This document shows, one piece after another, positions 34,826-48,000 of a stretch of DNA of 64,000 nt. This DNA comes from Solanum dulcamara. Lineage: Eukaryota > Streptophyta > Magnoliopsida > Solanales > Solanaceae. Positions within the stretch are counted from its first letter, which is position 1. Every line of letters starts with the position of its first letter. The DNA lies in contig NC_077237.1 in assembly GCF_947179165.1 (NCBI RefSeq), forward strand, positions 88,884,341 through 88,948,340, read 5' to 3'. A program made the translations under genes and the position numbers. The notes below the pieces were generated by a model. It had not been told where the DNA came from and made no database searches. It worked only from the letters and a program-made list of their open reading frames with translations.

Positions 34826-36079
34826 GGAGGTTTTGCCAGTTTTTCGTATGTGTTAGACCACAGATTTTTAGGTGCCGGGGGTCCGAGTCAAATTTTCTTA
34901 GATTCTTCCATAGTAGCGTCCGTAACGACCTGGGGAACGACTCCAGTAGCCCCGACAGTGTTATAGAGGGGTTTAGTAGCATTTTATTGGCGACGCAATA
35001 GGAATTAGGAGATTTTGCCAGTTTTTTGTGTGTGTTAGCCCATGGATTTTTTAGGTACCGGGGGTCTAGGTCAAATTTTCTTAGATTCTTCTATAGTAGC
35101 GTCCGTAACGACCTAGGGAACGACTTCAGTAGCCCCGATAGTGCTATTGAGGGGTTTAGGAGCATTTTATTGGAGACGCAATAGGAATTAGGCGATTTTG
35201 CAAGTTTTTCATGTGTGTTAGCCCACAGATTATTTAGGTGCCGGGGGTTCGGATCGAATTTTCTTAGATTCTTCCATAGTAGCATCCATAACGACATGGG
35301 GAATGACTCCAGTAGCCTCAGTGGCGCTATAGAGGGGTTTTAGAACATTTTATTGGGGACGCAATAGGAATTAGGCAATTTTGCCAGTTGTTCGTGTGTG
35401 TTAGCCCACAGATTTTTTACGTGCCGGGGGTCCGTGTCGAATTTTCTTAGATATTTCCATTGTAACTTTTGTAACGACCTGGGGAACGACTCCAGTAGCC
35501 CTGGTGGCTCTGTAGAGGGGTTTAGGAGCATTTTATTGGCGACACATTAGGAATTAGGCAATTTTGCCAGTTTTTCGTGTGTGTTAACCCATGAATTTTT
35601 TAGTTGCCAGGGGTTCGGGTCAAATTTTCTTCCATTCTTCCATATCAACGTCCGTAACAACCTGGGGAACGACTCAAGTAGCCTCGGTGGTGCTATAAAG
35701 GGGTTTAGGAGATTTGTTTTGGCAACGCAATAGGAATTAGGCGATTTTGCCAGTTTTTCGTGTGTGTTAGCCCACATATTTTTTAGGTGTCTGGGGATTG
35801 GGTCAACATTTCTTGGATTCTTCCATAGTAGCGCCCGTAACAACCTGGGGAACGACTCCAGTAGCCCCGGCGGCACTTTACAGGGGTTTAGGAACATTTT
35901 ATTAGAGACGCAATAGGAATTAGGTGATTTTGCCAGTTTTTCGTGTTTGTTAGCCCACAGTTTTTTTAAGTGCTAGGGGTCTGTGTTGAATTTTCTTGGA
36001 TTCTTCCAAAGTAGCATCCGTAATACCTAGGGAACGACTCCAATAGCCCCGGCAGCACTATAGAGGGGTTTAGGAGCAT

Positions 36080-38480
36080 TTTATTGGCGACGCAATAGGA
36101 ATTAGGCAATTTTGCCAGTTTTTCGTGTGTGTTAGCCCACAGAATTTTTAGGTACCGGGGGTCTGGGTCGAATTTTCTTGGATTCATCAATAGTAACATC
36201 CGTAACGACCTGGGGAAAAACTCCAGTAGCCCATGCGGCGCTATAGAGGGGTTTAGGAGCATTTTATTGTCGACACAATAGGAATTAGGAGATTTTGCCA
36301 ATTTTTCGTGTGTGTTAGCCCACGGATTTTTTAGGTACCGGGGGTCCGGGTCAAATTTTCTTGTATTCTTCCAAAGTAGCGTCCGTAACGACATTGGCAA
36401 TGACTCCAGTAGCCCCGGCGGCGCTTTAGAGGGGTTAAGGAGCATTTTATTGGCGACGCATTAGGAATTAGGCAATTTAGCAAGTTTTTCATGTCTGTTA
36501 GCCTACGGATTATTTAGGTGCCGGGGGTTCGGGTCGAATTTTCTTAGATTCATCCATAGTTGCGTCCATAACGACCTGGGGAACGACTCCAGTAGCCCCG
36601 ACGGCGCTATAGAGGGGTTTAGGAACATTTTATTGGCGACGCATTAGGAATTAGGCGATTTTGCCAGTTTTTCGTGTGTGTTAGCCCACAGATTTTTTAC
36701 GTGCCGTGGTTCCGTGTTGAATTTTCTTGGATTTTTCAATAGTAGCTTCCGTAACGACCTGGGGAACGACTCTAGTAGCCCCGACGGTGCTGTAGAGGGG
36801 TTTAGGAGTATTTTATTGGCGACGCATTAGGAATTAGGTAATTTTGCCAGTTTTTCGTGTGTGTTAACCCATGAATTTTTTAGGTGCCGGCGGTTCGGGT
36901 CAAATTTTCTTCCATTTATCCATAGCAGCGTCCGTAACAACCTGGGAACGACTCTAGTAGCCTCGGCGGAGCTATAGAGAGGTTTAGGAGAATTGTTTTG
37001 GCGACGCAATAGGAATTAGGCGATTTTGCCAGTTTTTCGTGTGTGTTAGCCCACAGAGTTTTTAGGTGCCTGGAGATTAGGTCAAATTTTCTTAGATTCT
37101 TCCATAGTAGCGCCCGTAACAACCTGGGGAACGACTCCAGTAGCCCCGGCGGCGCAGTAGAGGGGTTTAGGAGCATTTTATTGGCGGCGCAATAGGAATT
37201 AGGCAATTTTGCCACTTTTTGTGTGTGTTAGCCCACAGATTGTTTAGGTGCCAGGGGTCCGGGTCGAATTTTCTTGGATTCTTCTATAGTAGCATCCGTA
37301 ACGACCTGGGGAACGACTCTAGTAGCCCCGATAGCGCTGTAGAGGGGTTGAGGAGCATTTTATTGGCGACGCATTAGGAATTAGGCAATTTTGCCAGTTT
37401 TTCGTGTGTGTTAACCCACGAATTTTTTAGGTGCCAGGGGTTCGGGTCAAATTTTCTTCCATTTTTCCATCGCAGCATCCGTAACAACCTGGGGAATGAC
37501 TCCAGTAGTCTCGGCGGTGCTATAGAGGGGTTTCGGAGAATTGTTTTGGCGACGTAATTGGAATTAGGCTATTTTGCTAGTTTTTTGTGTGTGTTAGCCG
37601 ACGGATATTTTAGGTGCCGGGGGTTCTGGTCGAATTTTCTTGAATTCTTCCACAGTAGAGTCCGTAACAACCTAGGGAATGACTCCAGTAGCCCCGGCGG
37701 CATTATCGAGGGGTTTAGAAGCATTGTATTGGCGATGCAATATGAATTAGGCGATTTTGCCAGTTTTTCGTGTGTGTTAGCCCACAGATTTTTAAGGTGC
37801 CAGGGGTCCGGGTCAAATTTTTTTGGATTCTACCATAGTAGTGTCTGTAACGACCTGGGGAACGACTCCAGTAGCCCCGACGGCACTATAGAGGGGTTTA
37901 GGAGCATTTTATTGGCGACGCAATAGGAATTAGGAGGTTTTGCCAGTTTTTCGTATGTGTTAGACCACAGATTTTTAGGTGCCGGGGGGTTCGGGTCAAA
38001 TTTTCTTAGATTCTTCCATAGTAGCGTCCGTAACGACCATGGGAACGACTCCAGTAGCCCCGAAAGTGCTATAGAGGGGTTTAGGAAGATTTTATTGGCG
38101 ACGCAATAGGAATTAGGAGATTTTGCCAAATTTTCGTGTGTGTTAGCCAACAGATTTTTTAGGTACCGGGGGTCCGGGTCAAATTTTCTTGGATTCTTCC
38201 AAAGTAGCGTCTGTAACGACATGGGGAATGACTCCAGTAGCCCTGGCGGTGCTTTAGAGGGGTTTAGGAGCATTTTATTGGAGACACAATAGGAATTAGG
38301 CGATTTTGCAAGTTTTTCATGTGTGTTAGCCCACGGATTATTTAGGTGCCGGGGGGTTTGGGTCGAATTTTCTTAGATTTTTCCATAGTAGCGTACATAA
38401 CGACCTGGGGAACGACTCCAGTAGCCCCGGCGGCGCTATAGAGGGGTTTAGGAACATTTTATTGGGGACGCAATAGGAAT
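36080..38480 (-). repeat. 2.4-kb segment duplicated 6586 bp away, first copy
   Basis: About 13 monomers that recur at 42666-45066. Landmarks: GATTCATCAATAGTAACATC at 36181 and 42767, AACTCCAGTAGCCCATGCGG, TTATTGTCGACACAATAGG, CATCCATAGTTGCGTCC, and CCATGGGAACGACTCC near 38037 and 44623. The offset is 6586-6587 throughout, 36 monomers less one or two bases. Confidence 0.82.
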
Positions 38481-40721
38481 TAGGCGATTTTGCCAGTTTT
38501 TCGTGTGTGTTAGCCCACAGATTTTTTACGTGCCGGGGGTTCGGGTCAAATTTTCTTCCATTCTTCCGTAGCAGCATCCGTAACTACCTGGGGAACGACT
38601 CCAGTAGCCTCGGCGGTGCTATAGAGTGGTTTAGGAGAATTGTTTTGGCGACACAATAGGAATTAGGCAATTTTGTGAGTTTTTCGTGTGTGTTAACCCA
38701 CGAATTTTTTAGGTGCCGTGGGTTCGGGTCAAATTTTCTTCCATTCTTCCATAGCAGCGTCTGTAACAACCTGGGGAACGACTCCAGTAGCCTCGGCGGT
38801 GCTATAGAGGGGTTTAGGAGAATTGTTTTGGCGACGCTATAGGAATTAGGAGGTTTTGCCAGTTTTTCGTATGTGTTTGACCACAGATTTTTAGGTGCCG
38901 GGGGTCCGGGTCGAATTTTCTTAGATTCTTCCATAGTAGCATCCGTAACGACCTGGGGAACGACTCTAGTAGCCCCGGCAGTGCTATAAAGGGGTTTAGG
39001 AGCATTTTATTGGTGACGCAATAGGAATTAGGAGATTTTGCCAGTTTTTTGTGTGTGTTAGCCCACGGATTTTTTAGGTACCGGGAGTTCGTGTCAAATT
39101 TTCTTGGATTCTTCCAAAGTAGCGTCCGTAAGGACATGGGGAACGACTCCTGTAGCCCCGGCGGCGCTTTAGAGGAGTTTAGGAGCATTTTATTAGAGAC
39201 GCAATAGGAATTAAGCAATTTTGCCATAGTTTCATGTGTGTTAGCCCACGGATATTTTAGGTGCCGGGGGTCCGGCTGAAATGTTGTTGGATTCTTCCAT
39301 AGTAGCGTCCGTAAAGACCTGGGGAACGACTCCAGTAGCCCCGGCGGCACTATAGAGGGGTTTAGGAGAATTGTATTGGCGACGCAATAGGAATTAGGAG
39401 GTTTTGCCATTTTTTCGTATGTGTTAGACCACAGATTTTTAGGTGCCGGGGGTCCGGGTCGAATTTTCTTAGATTGTTCCATTGTAGCATCCGTAACGAC
39501 ATGGAGAACGACTCTAGTAGCCCCGGCAGTGCTATAGAGGGGTTTAGGAGCATTTTATTGGCGACGCAATAGGAATTAGGAGATTTTGCCAGTTTTTCGT
39601 GTGTGTTAGCCCACGGATTTTTTAGGTACCGGGGGTTCGTGTCAAATTTTCTTGAATTCTTCCAAAGTAGCGTCCGTAACGACATATGGAACGACTCCAG
39701 TAGCCCCGGCGGCGCTTTAGAGGGGTTTAGGAGCATTTTATTGGAGACGCAATAGGAATTAGGCGATTTTGCAAGTTTTTCATGTCTGTTAGCCCACAGA
39801 TTATTTAGGTGCCGGGGGTTCGGGTCGAATCTTCTTAGATTCTTGCATATTAGCATCCATAACGACCTGGGGAACGACTCCAGTATCCGCAGCAGCGCTG
39901 TAGAGGGGTTGAGGAGCATTTTATTGGCGACGCATTAGGAATTAGGCAATTTTGCCAGTTTTTCGTGTGTGTTAACCCACGAATTTTTTAGGTGCCGGGG
40001 GTTCGGGTCAAATTTTCTTCTATTCTTCCATAGAAGCGTCCGTAACAACCTGGGGAACGACTCCAGTAGCCCCGGCGGCGCTATAGAGGGGTTTAGGAAC
40101 ATTTTATTGGGGACGCAATAGGAATTAGGAGATTTTGCCAGTTTTTCGTGTGTGTTAGCCCATAGATTTTTTATGTGCCGGGGGTTCGGGTCAAATTTTC
40201 TTCCATTATTCCGTAGCAGCATCCGTAACTACCTGGGGAACGACTCCAGTAGCCTCGGCGGTGCTATAGAGCGGTTTAGGAGAATTGTTTTGGCGACGCA
40301 ATAGGAATTAGGCGATTTTGCCAGTTTTTCGTGCGTGTTAGCCCACAGATTTTTTAGGTGCCTGGGGATTGGGTCAAATTTTCTTCCATTCTTCCATAGA
40401 AGCGCCCGTAACAACCTGGGGAACGACTCCAGTAGCCCCGGCAGCGCTGTAGAGGGGTTTAGGAGTATTTTATTTTCTTCGCAATAAGAATTAGGCAATT
40501 TTGCCTCTTTTTCGTGTGTGTTAGCCTACAGATTTTTTAGGTGCAGGGGTCCAGGTCGAATTTTCTTGGATTCTTATATAGTAGCGTCCGTAACGACCTG
40601 GGTAACGTCTCCAGTAGCCCCGGCGGCGCTATATAGGGGTTTAGGAGCATTTTATTGGTGGCACAATAAAAATTAGGCAATTTTGTCAGTTTTTCGTGTG
40701 TGTTAACCCACGAATTTTTTA

Positions 40722-41160
40722 GGTGCCGGGGTCCGAGTCAAATTTTCTTGGATTATTCAATAGTAGCATCCGTAATGACCTGGGGAACAACTCTAGTAGC
40801 CCCGGCGTCGCTTTAGAGGTGTTTAGGAGCATTTTATTGGAGACGCAATAGGAATTAGGTGATTTTGCAAGTTTTTCGTGTGTGTTAGCAGACGGATATT
40901 TTAGATGCCGGGGGTCCTGGTCGAATTTTCTTGAATTCTTCCATAGTAGAGTCCGTAACAACCTGGGGAACGACTCCAGTAGCCCCGGCGGCATTATAGA
41001 GGGGTTTAGGAGCATTGTATTGGCGACACAATATGAATTAGGCGATTTTGCTTGTTTTTCGTGTGTGTTAGCCCACAGATTTTTAAGGTGCCAGCGGTCC
41101 GGGTCAAATTGTTTCGTCGATTCTTCCATAATAGTGTCTGCAATGACCTGGGGAACGACT
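40722..41160 (-). repeat. R2 cassette A, copy 3
   Basis: Third copy, with the shared GCCAGCGGTCC variant and GTGTTAGCAGACGG as a private change. After about 41160 the sequence departs from copies 1 and 2 and enters a different variant (CATCATTTTAGAGGGG). Confidence 0.73.
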
Positions 41161-42665
41161 CTAGTAGCCCCGGCATCATTTTAGAGGGGTTTAGGAGCAT
41201 TTTATTAGAGACGCAATAGGAATTAGGCGATTTTGCTAGTTTTTCGTATGTGTTAGCCGACGGATATTTTAGGTGCCGGGGGTCCGAGTCAAATTTTCTT
41301 AGATTCTTCCATAGTAGCGTCCGTAACGACCTAGGGAACGACTCCAGTAGCCCCGACAGTGCTATAGAGGGGTTTAGGAGCATTTTATTGGCGACGCAAT
41401 AGAAATTAGGAGATTTTGCCAGTTTTTTGTGTGTATTAGCCCACGGATTTTTTAGGTACCGGGGGTCTGGGTCAAATTTTCTTAGATTCTTCTATAGTAG
41501 CATCCGTAACGACCTAGGGAACGACTCCAGTAGCCCCGGCGGCGCTGTAGAGGGGTTTAGGAGCATTTTATTGGTTGCGCAATAGGAATTAGGCAATTTT
41601 GCCACTTTTTCGTGTGTGTTAGCCCACAGATTTTTTAGGTGCCAGGGGTCTGGGTCGAATTTTCTTGGATTCTTCTATAGTAGCGTCTCTAACGACCTGG
41701 GGAACATCTCCAGTAGCCCCGGCGGCGCTATATAGGGGTTTAGGAGCATTTTATTGGCGGCGCAATAGAAATTAGGCAATTTTGCTAGTTTTTCGTGTGT
41801 GTTAGCCCGCGGATTTTTTAGGTGCCGGGGTTTCGGGTCAAATTTTCTTAGATTATTCAATAGTAGCGTCCGTAACGACCTGGGGAACGACTCTAGTAGC
41901 CCCGGTGTCGTTTTAGAGGGGTTTAGGAGCATTTTATTGGCGACGCAATAGGAATTAGGAGATTTTGCCAGTTTTTCGTGTGTGTTAGCCCACGGATTTT
42001 TTAGGTATCGGGGTTCGGGTCAAATTTTCTTGGATTCTTCCAAAGTAGCGTCCGTAACCACATAGGGAACGACTCTAGTAGCCCCGGCGGCGCTATAGAG
42101 GGGTTTAGGAACATTTTATTGGGAACACAATAGGAATTAAGCAATTTTGCCAGTTTTTCGTGTGTGTTAGCCCACACATTTTTTACGTGCCGGGGGTTCG
42201 TGTCGAATTTTCTTAGATTCTTCCATTGTAACGTCCATAACGACCTGGGGAACGACTCCAGTAGCCCTGGGGGGGGTCTATAGAGGGGTTTAGGAACATT
42301 TTATTGGGGACGCAATAGAAATTAGGCGATTTTGCCTTTTTTTCGTGTGTGTTAGCCCATAGATTTTTTACGTGCCGGGGGTTCGGGTCAAATTTTCTTC
42401 CATTATTCCATAGAAGCATCCATAACTACCTGGGGAACGACTCCAGTAGCCTCGGCGGTGCTATAGAGCGGTTTAGGAGAATTGTTTTGGCGACGCAATA
42501 GGAATTACGCGATTTTGCCAGTTTTTCGTGTGTGTTAGCCCACAGATTTTTTAGGTGCCTGGGGATTGGGTCAAATTTTCTTCCATTCTTCCATAGCAGC
42601 GCCCGTAACAACCTGGGGAACGACTCTAGTAGCCCCGGCAGTGCTGTAGAGGGGTTTAGGAGTAT

Positions 42666-45066
42666 TTTATTTTCTTCGCAATAGGAATTAGGCAATTTTG
42701 CCAGTTTTTCGTGTGTGTTAGCCCACAGAATTTTTAGGTACCGGGGGTATGGGTCGAATTTTCTTGGATTCATCAATAGTAACATCCGTAACGACCTGGG
42801 GAAAAACTCCAGTAGCCCATGCGGCGCTATAGAGGGGTTTAGGAGCATTTTATTGTCGACACAATAGGAATTAGGAGATTTTGCCAATTTTTCGTGTGTG
42901 TAAGCCCACGGATTTTTTAGATACCGGGGGTCCGGGTCAAATTTTCTTGTATTCTTCCAAAGTAGCGTCCGTAACGACATGGGCAATGACTCCAGTAGCC
43001 CCGGCGGCGCTTTAGAGGGGTTAAGGAGCATTTTATTGGAGACGCAATAGGAATTAGGCAATTTAGCAAGTTTTTCATGTCTGTTAGCCTACGGATTATT
43101 TAGGTGCCGGGGGTTCGGGTCGAATTTTCTTAGATGCATCCATAGTTGCGTCCATAACGACCTGGGGAACGACTCCAGTAGCCCCGACGGCGCTATAGAG
43201 GGGTTTAGGAACATTTTATTGGGGATGCAATAGGAATTAGGCGATTTTGCCAGTTTTTCGTGGGTGTTAGCCCACAGATTTTTTACGTGCCGTGGTTCCG
43301 TGTTGAATTTTCTTGGATTTTTCCATAGTAGCTTCCGTAACGACCTGGGGAACGACTCTAGTAGCCCCGACGGTGCTGTAGAGGGGTTTAGGAGCATTTT
43401 ATTGGCGACGCATTAGGAATTAGGTAATTTTGCCAGTTTTTCGTGTGTGTTAACCCATGAATTTTTTACTTGCCGGCGGTTCGGGTCAAATTTTCTTCCA
43501 TTCATCCATAGAAGCGTCCGTAACAACCTGGGAACGACTCTAGTAGCCTCGGCGGTGCTATAGAGGGGTTTAGGAGAATTGTTTTGGCGACGTAATTGGA
43601 ATTAGGCTATTTTGCCAGTTTTTTGTGTGTGTTAGCCGACGGATATTTTAGGTGCCTGGAGATTGGGTCAAATTTTCTTGGATTCTTCCATAGTAGCGCC
43701 CGTAACAACCTGGGGAACGACTCCAGTAGCCCCGGCGGCGCAGTAGAGGGGTTTAGGAGCATTTTATTGGCGGCGCAATAGGAATTAGGCAATTTTGCCA
43801 CTTTTTGTGTGTGTTAGCCCACAGATTTTTTAGGTGCCAGGGGTCCGGGTCGAAATTTCTTGGATTCTTCTATAGTAGCATCCGTAACGACCTGGGGAAC
43901 GACTCTAGTAGCCCCGATAGCGCTGTAGAGGGGTTGAGGAGCATTTTATTGGCGACGCATTAGGAATTAGGCAATTTTGCCAGTTTTTCGTGTGTGTTAA
44001 CCCACGAATTTTTTAGGTGCCAGGGGTTCGGGTCAAATTTTCTTCCATTCTTCCATAGCAGCATCCGTAACAACCTAGGGAACGACTCCAGTAGTCTCGG
44101 CGGTGCTATAGAGGGGTTTAGGAGAATTGTTTTGGCGACGTAATTGGAATTAGGCTATTTTGCCAGTTTTTTGTGTGTGTTAGCCGACGGATATTTTAGG
44201 TGCCGGGGGTTCTGGTCGAATTTTCTTGAATTCTTCCACAGTAGAGTCCGTAACAACCTAGGGAACGACTCCAGTAGCCCCGGCGGCATTATCGAGGGGT
44301 TTAGAAGCATTGTATTGGCGACGCAATATGAATTAGGCGATTTTGCCAGTTTTTCGGGTGTGTTAGCCCACAGATTTTTAAGGTGCCAGGGGTCCGGGTC
44401 AAATTTTTTTGGATTCTTCAAAAGTAGTGTCTGTAACAACCTGGGGAACGACTCCAGTAGCCCCGGCGGCACTATAGAGGGGTTTAGGAGCATTTTATTG
44501 GCGACGCAATAGGAATTAGGAGGTTTTGCCAGTTTTTCGTATGTGTTAGACCACAGATTTTTAGGTGCCGGGGGGTCCGGGTCAAATTTTCTTAGATTCT
44601 TCCATAGTAGCGTCCGTAACGACCATGGGAACGACTCCAGTAGCCCCGAAAGTGCTATAGAGGGGTTTAGGAAGATTTTGATTGGCGACGCAATAGGAAT
44701 TAGGAGATTTTGCCAAATTTTCGTGTGTGTTAGCCCACAGATTTTTTAGGTACCGGGGGTCCGGGTCAAATTTTCTTGGATTCTTCCAAAGTAGCGTCTG
44801 TAACGACATGGGGAATGACTCCAGTAGCCCTGGCGGTGCTTTAGAGGGGTTTAGGAGCATTTTATTGGAGACACAATAGAAATTAGGCGATTTTGCAAGT
44901 TTTTCATGTGTGTTAGCCCACAGATTATTTAGGTGCCGGGGGTTCGGGTCGAATTTTCTTAGATTCTTCCATAGTAGCGTCCATAACGACCTGGGGAACG
45001 ACTCCAGTAGCCCCGGCGGCGCTATAGAGGGGTTTAGGAACATTTTATTGGGGACGCAATAGGAAT
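42666..45066 (-). repeat. 2.4-kb segment duplicated 6586 bp away, second copy
   Basis: Partner of 36080-38480. It differs by scattered substitutions and by one patch near 43600-43660. There the GTTAGCCGACGGATATTTTA variant replaces the GTTAGCCCACAGAG variant of copy 1, as if one monomer stretch had been converted from elsewhere in the array. Confidence 0.82.
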
Positions 45067-48000
45067 TAGGTGATTTTACAAGTTTTTCGTATGTGTTAGC
45101 CCACAGATTTTTTACGTGGCGGGGGTTCGTGTCGAATTTTCTTGGATTTTTCATAGTAGCGTCCGTAACGACCTGGGGAATGACTCCAGTAGCCCCGGCG
45201 GCGCTTTAGAGGGGTTTAGGAGCATTTTATTGGCGACGCATTAGGAATTAGGCAATTTTGCCAGTTTTTCGTGTGTGTTAACCCACGAATTTTTTAGGTG
45301 CCAGGGGTTCGGGTCAAATTTTCTTCCATTCGTCCATAGCAGCGTCCGTAAAAAATTGGGGAACGAATCCAGTAGCTTCGACGGTGCTATAGAGGGGTTT
45401 AGGAGAATTGTTTTGGCGACGCAATAGGAATTAGGCAATTTTGCCAGTTTTTCGTATGTGTTAGCCCACAGATTTTTTAGGTGCCTGGGGATTGGGTCAA
45501 ATTTTCTTGGATTCTTCCATAGTAGCGCCCGTAACAACCTAGGGAACGACTCTAGTAGCCTCGACGGTGCTGTAGAGGGGTTTAGGAGCATTTTATTGGC
45601 AGCGCAATAGGAATTAGGCAATTTTGCCACTTTTTCGTTTGTGTTAGCCACAGATTTTTTAGGTGCCAGGGGTCCGGGTCGAATTTTCTTGGATTCTTCT
45701 ATAGTAGCATCCATAACGACCTGGGGAACGACTCCAATAGCCCCGGTGGCGCTGTAGAGGGGTTGAGGAGCATTTTATTGGCGACGCATTAGGAATTAGG
45801 CAATTTTGCCAGTTTTTCGTGTGTGTTAACCCACAAATTTTTTAGGTGCAGGGGGTTCGGGTCAAATTTTCTTCCATTCTTCCATAGCAGCGTCTGTAAC
45901 AACCTGGGGAACGACTCCAGTAGCCCCGGCGGCGCTGTAGATGGCTTTAGGAGCATTTTATTGGCGGCACAATAGGAATTGGGCGATTTTGCCACTTTTT
46001 CGTGTGTGTTAGCCCACAGATTTTTTAGGTGCCAGGAGTATGGATCGAATTTTCTTGGATTCTTTTATAGTAGCGTCCTTAACGATCTGGGGAACGTCTC
46101 CAGTAGCCCCGGCGGCGCTATATAGGGGTTTAGGAGCATTTTATTGGCGGCGCAATAGAAATTAGGTGATTTTGCCAGTTTTTTGTGTGTGTTAGCCGGC
46201 GGATTTTTTGGGTGCCGGGGGTCCGGGTCAAATTTTCTTGGATTATTCAATAGTAGCGTCCATAACGACCTCGAGAACGACTTTAGTAGCCCCGGCGTCA
46301 CTTTAGAGGGTTTAGGAGCATTTTATTGGAGATGCAATAGGAATTAGGCAATTTTGCTAGTTTTTCGTCTGTGTTAGCCGACGGATATTTTAGGTGCCGG
46401 GGGTCCTTGTCGAATTTTCTTAAATTCTTCCATAGTAGAGTCCGTAACAACATGGTGAACGACTCCAGTATCCCCGGTGGCATTATAGAGGGGTTTAGGA
46501 GCATTGTATTGGCGACGCAATAGGAATTAGGCGATTTTGCCAGTTTTTCGTGTGTGTTAGCCCACAGATTTTTAAGGTGACAGGGGTCTGGGTCAAATTT
46601 TCCTGGATTCTTCCATAGTAGTGTCTGTAACGACCTGGGGAACGACTCCAGTAGCCCCGGCGGCACTATAGAGGGGTTTAGGAGCATTTTATTGGCGACG
46701 CAATAGGAATTACGAGGTTTTGCCGGTTTTTCGTATGTGTTAGCCCACAGATTTTTAGTTGCCGGGGGTCCGGGTCAAATTTTCTTAGATTCTTCCATAG
46801 TAGCGTCAATAACGACCTGGGGAACGACTCTAGTAGCCCTGGCGGCACTATAGAGGGGTTTAGGAGCATTTTATTGGCGACGGAATAGGAATTAGGAGGT
46901 TTTGCCAGTTTTTCGTATGTGTTAGACCACAGATTTTTAGGTGCCGGGGGGTCCGGGTCAAATTTTCTTAGATTCTTCCATAGTAGCGTCCGTAACGACC
47001 ATGGGAACGACTCCAGTAGCCCCGAAAGTGCTATAGAGGGGTTTAGGAAGATTTTATTGGCGACGCATTAGGAAATAAGCAATTTTGAAAGTTTTTCGTG
47101 TGTGTTAGCATAAGGACTTTTTAGGTGCCGAGAGTCCGGGTCGAATTTTCTTGGATTCTTCCATAGTAGCTTCCATAACGACCTGGGGAATGACTCCAGT
47201 AGCTCCGGTGGCACTATTGAGGGGTTTAGGAGCATTTTATTGGCAACGTAATAGGAATTAGGCGATTTTGCCAGTTTTCATGTGTGTTAGCGTAAGGATA
47301 TTTTAGGTGCCGAGAGTCCGGGTCGAATTTTTTTTGGATTCTTCCATAGTAGCTTCCATAACGACCTGGGGAAAGACTCTAGTAGCCCCGGCGGAGCTAT
47401 AGAGAGGTTTAGGAGCATTTTATTGGCGACGCAATAGGAATTAAACGATTTTGCTAGTTTTTCGTGTGTGTTAACCCACGAATTTTTTAGGTGCCGGGGG
47501 TTCGGGTCAAATTTTCTTCCATTCTTCCATATCAGCGTCCGTAACAACCTGGGGAACGACTCTAGTAACCTCGGCGGCGCTATAGAGGGGTTTAGGAGAA
47601 TTGTATTGGCAACGCAATAGGAATTAGGCAATTTTGCCAGTTTTTCGTGTGTGTTAGCCCACAGGTTTTTTAGGTGCCTGGGGATTGGGTCAAATTTTCT
47701 TGGATTCTTCCATAGTAGTGCCCGTAACAACCTGGGCAACGACTCCAGTAGCCCCGGCGGTGCTGTAGAGGGGTTTAGGAGCATTTTATTAGCGGCGCAA
47801 TAGGAATTAGGCAATTTTGCCACTTTTTCGTGTCTGTTAGCCCACAGAATTTTTAGGTGCCAGGGTCCGGGTCGAATTTTCTTGGATTCTTCTATAGTAG
47901 CGTCCGTAACGACCTGGGAACGTCTCCAGTAGACTCGGCGGCGCTATATAGGGGTTTAGGAGCATTTTATTGGCTGTGCAATAGGAATTAGGCGATTTTG

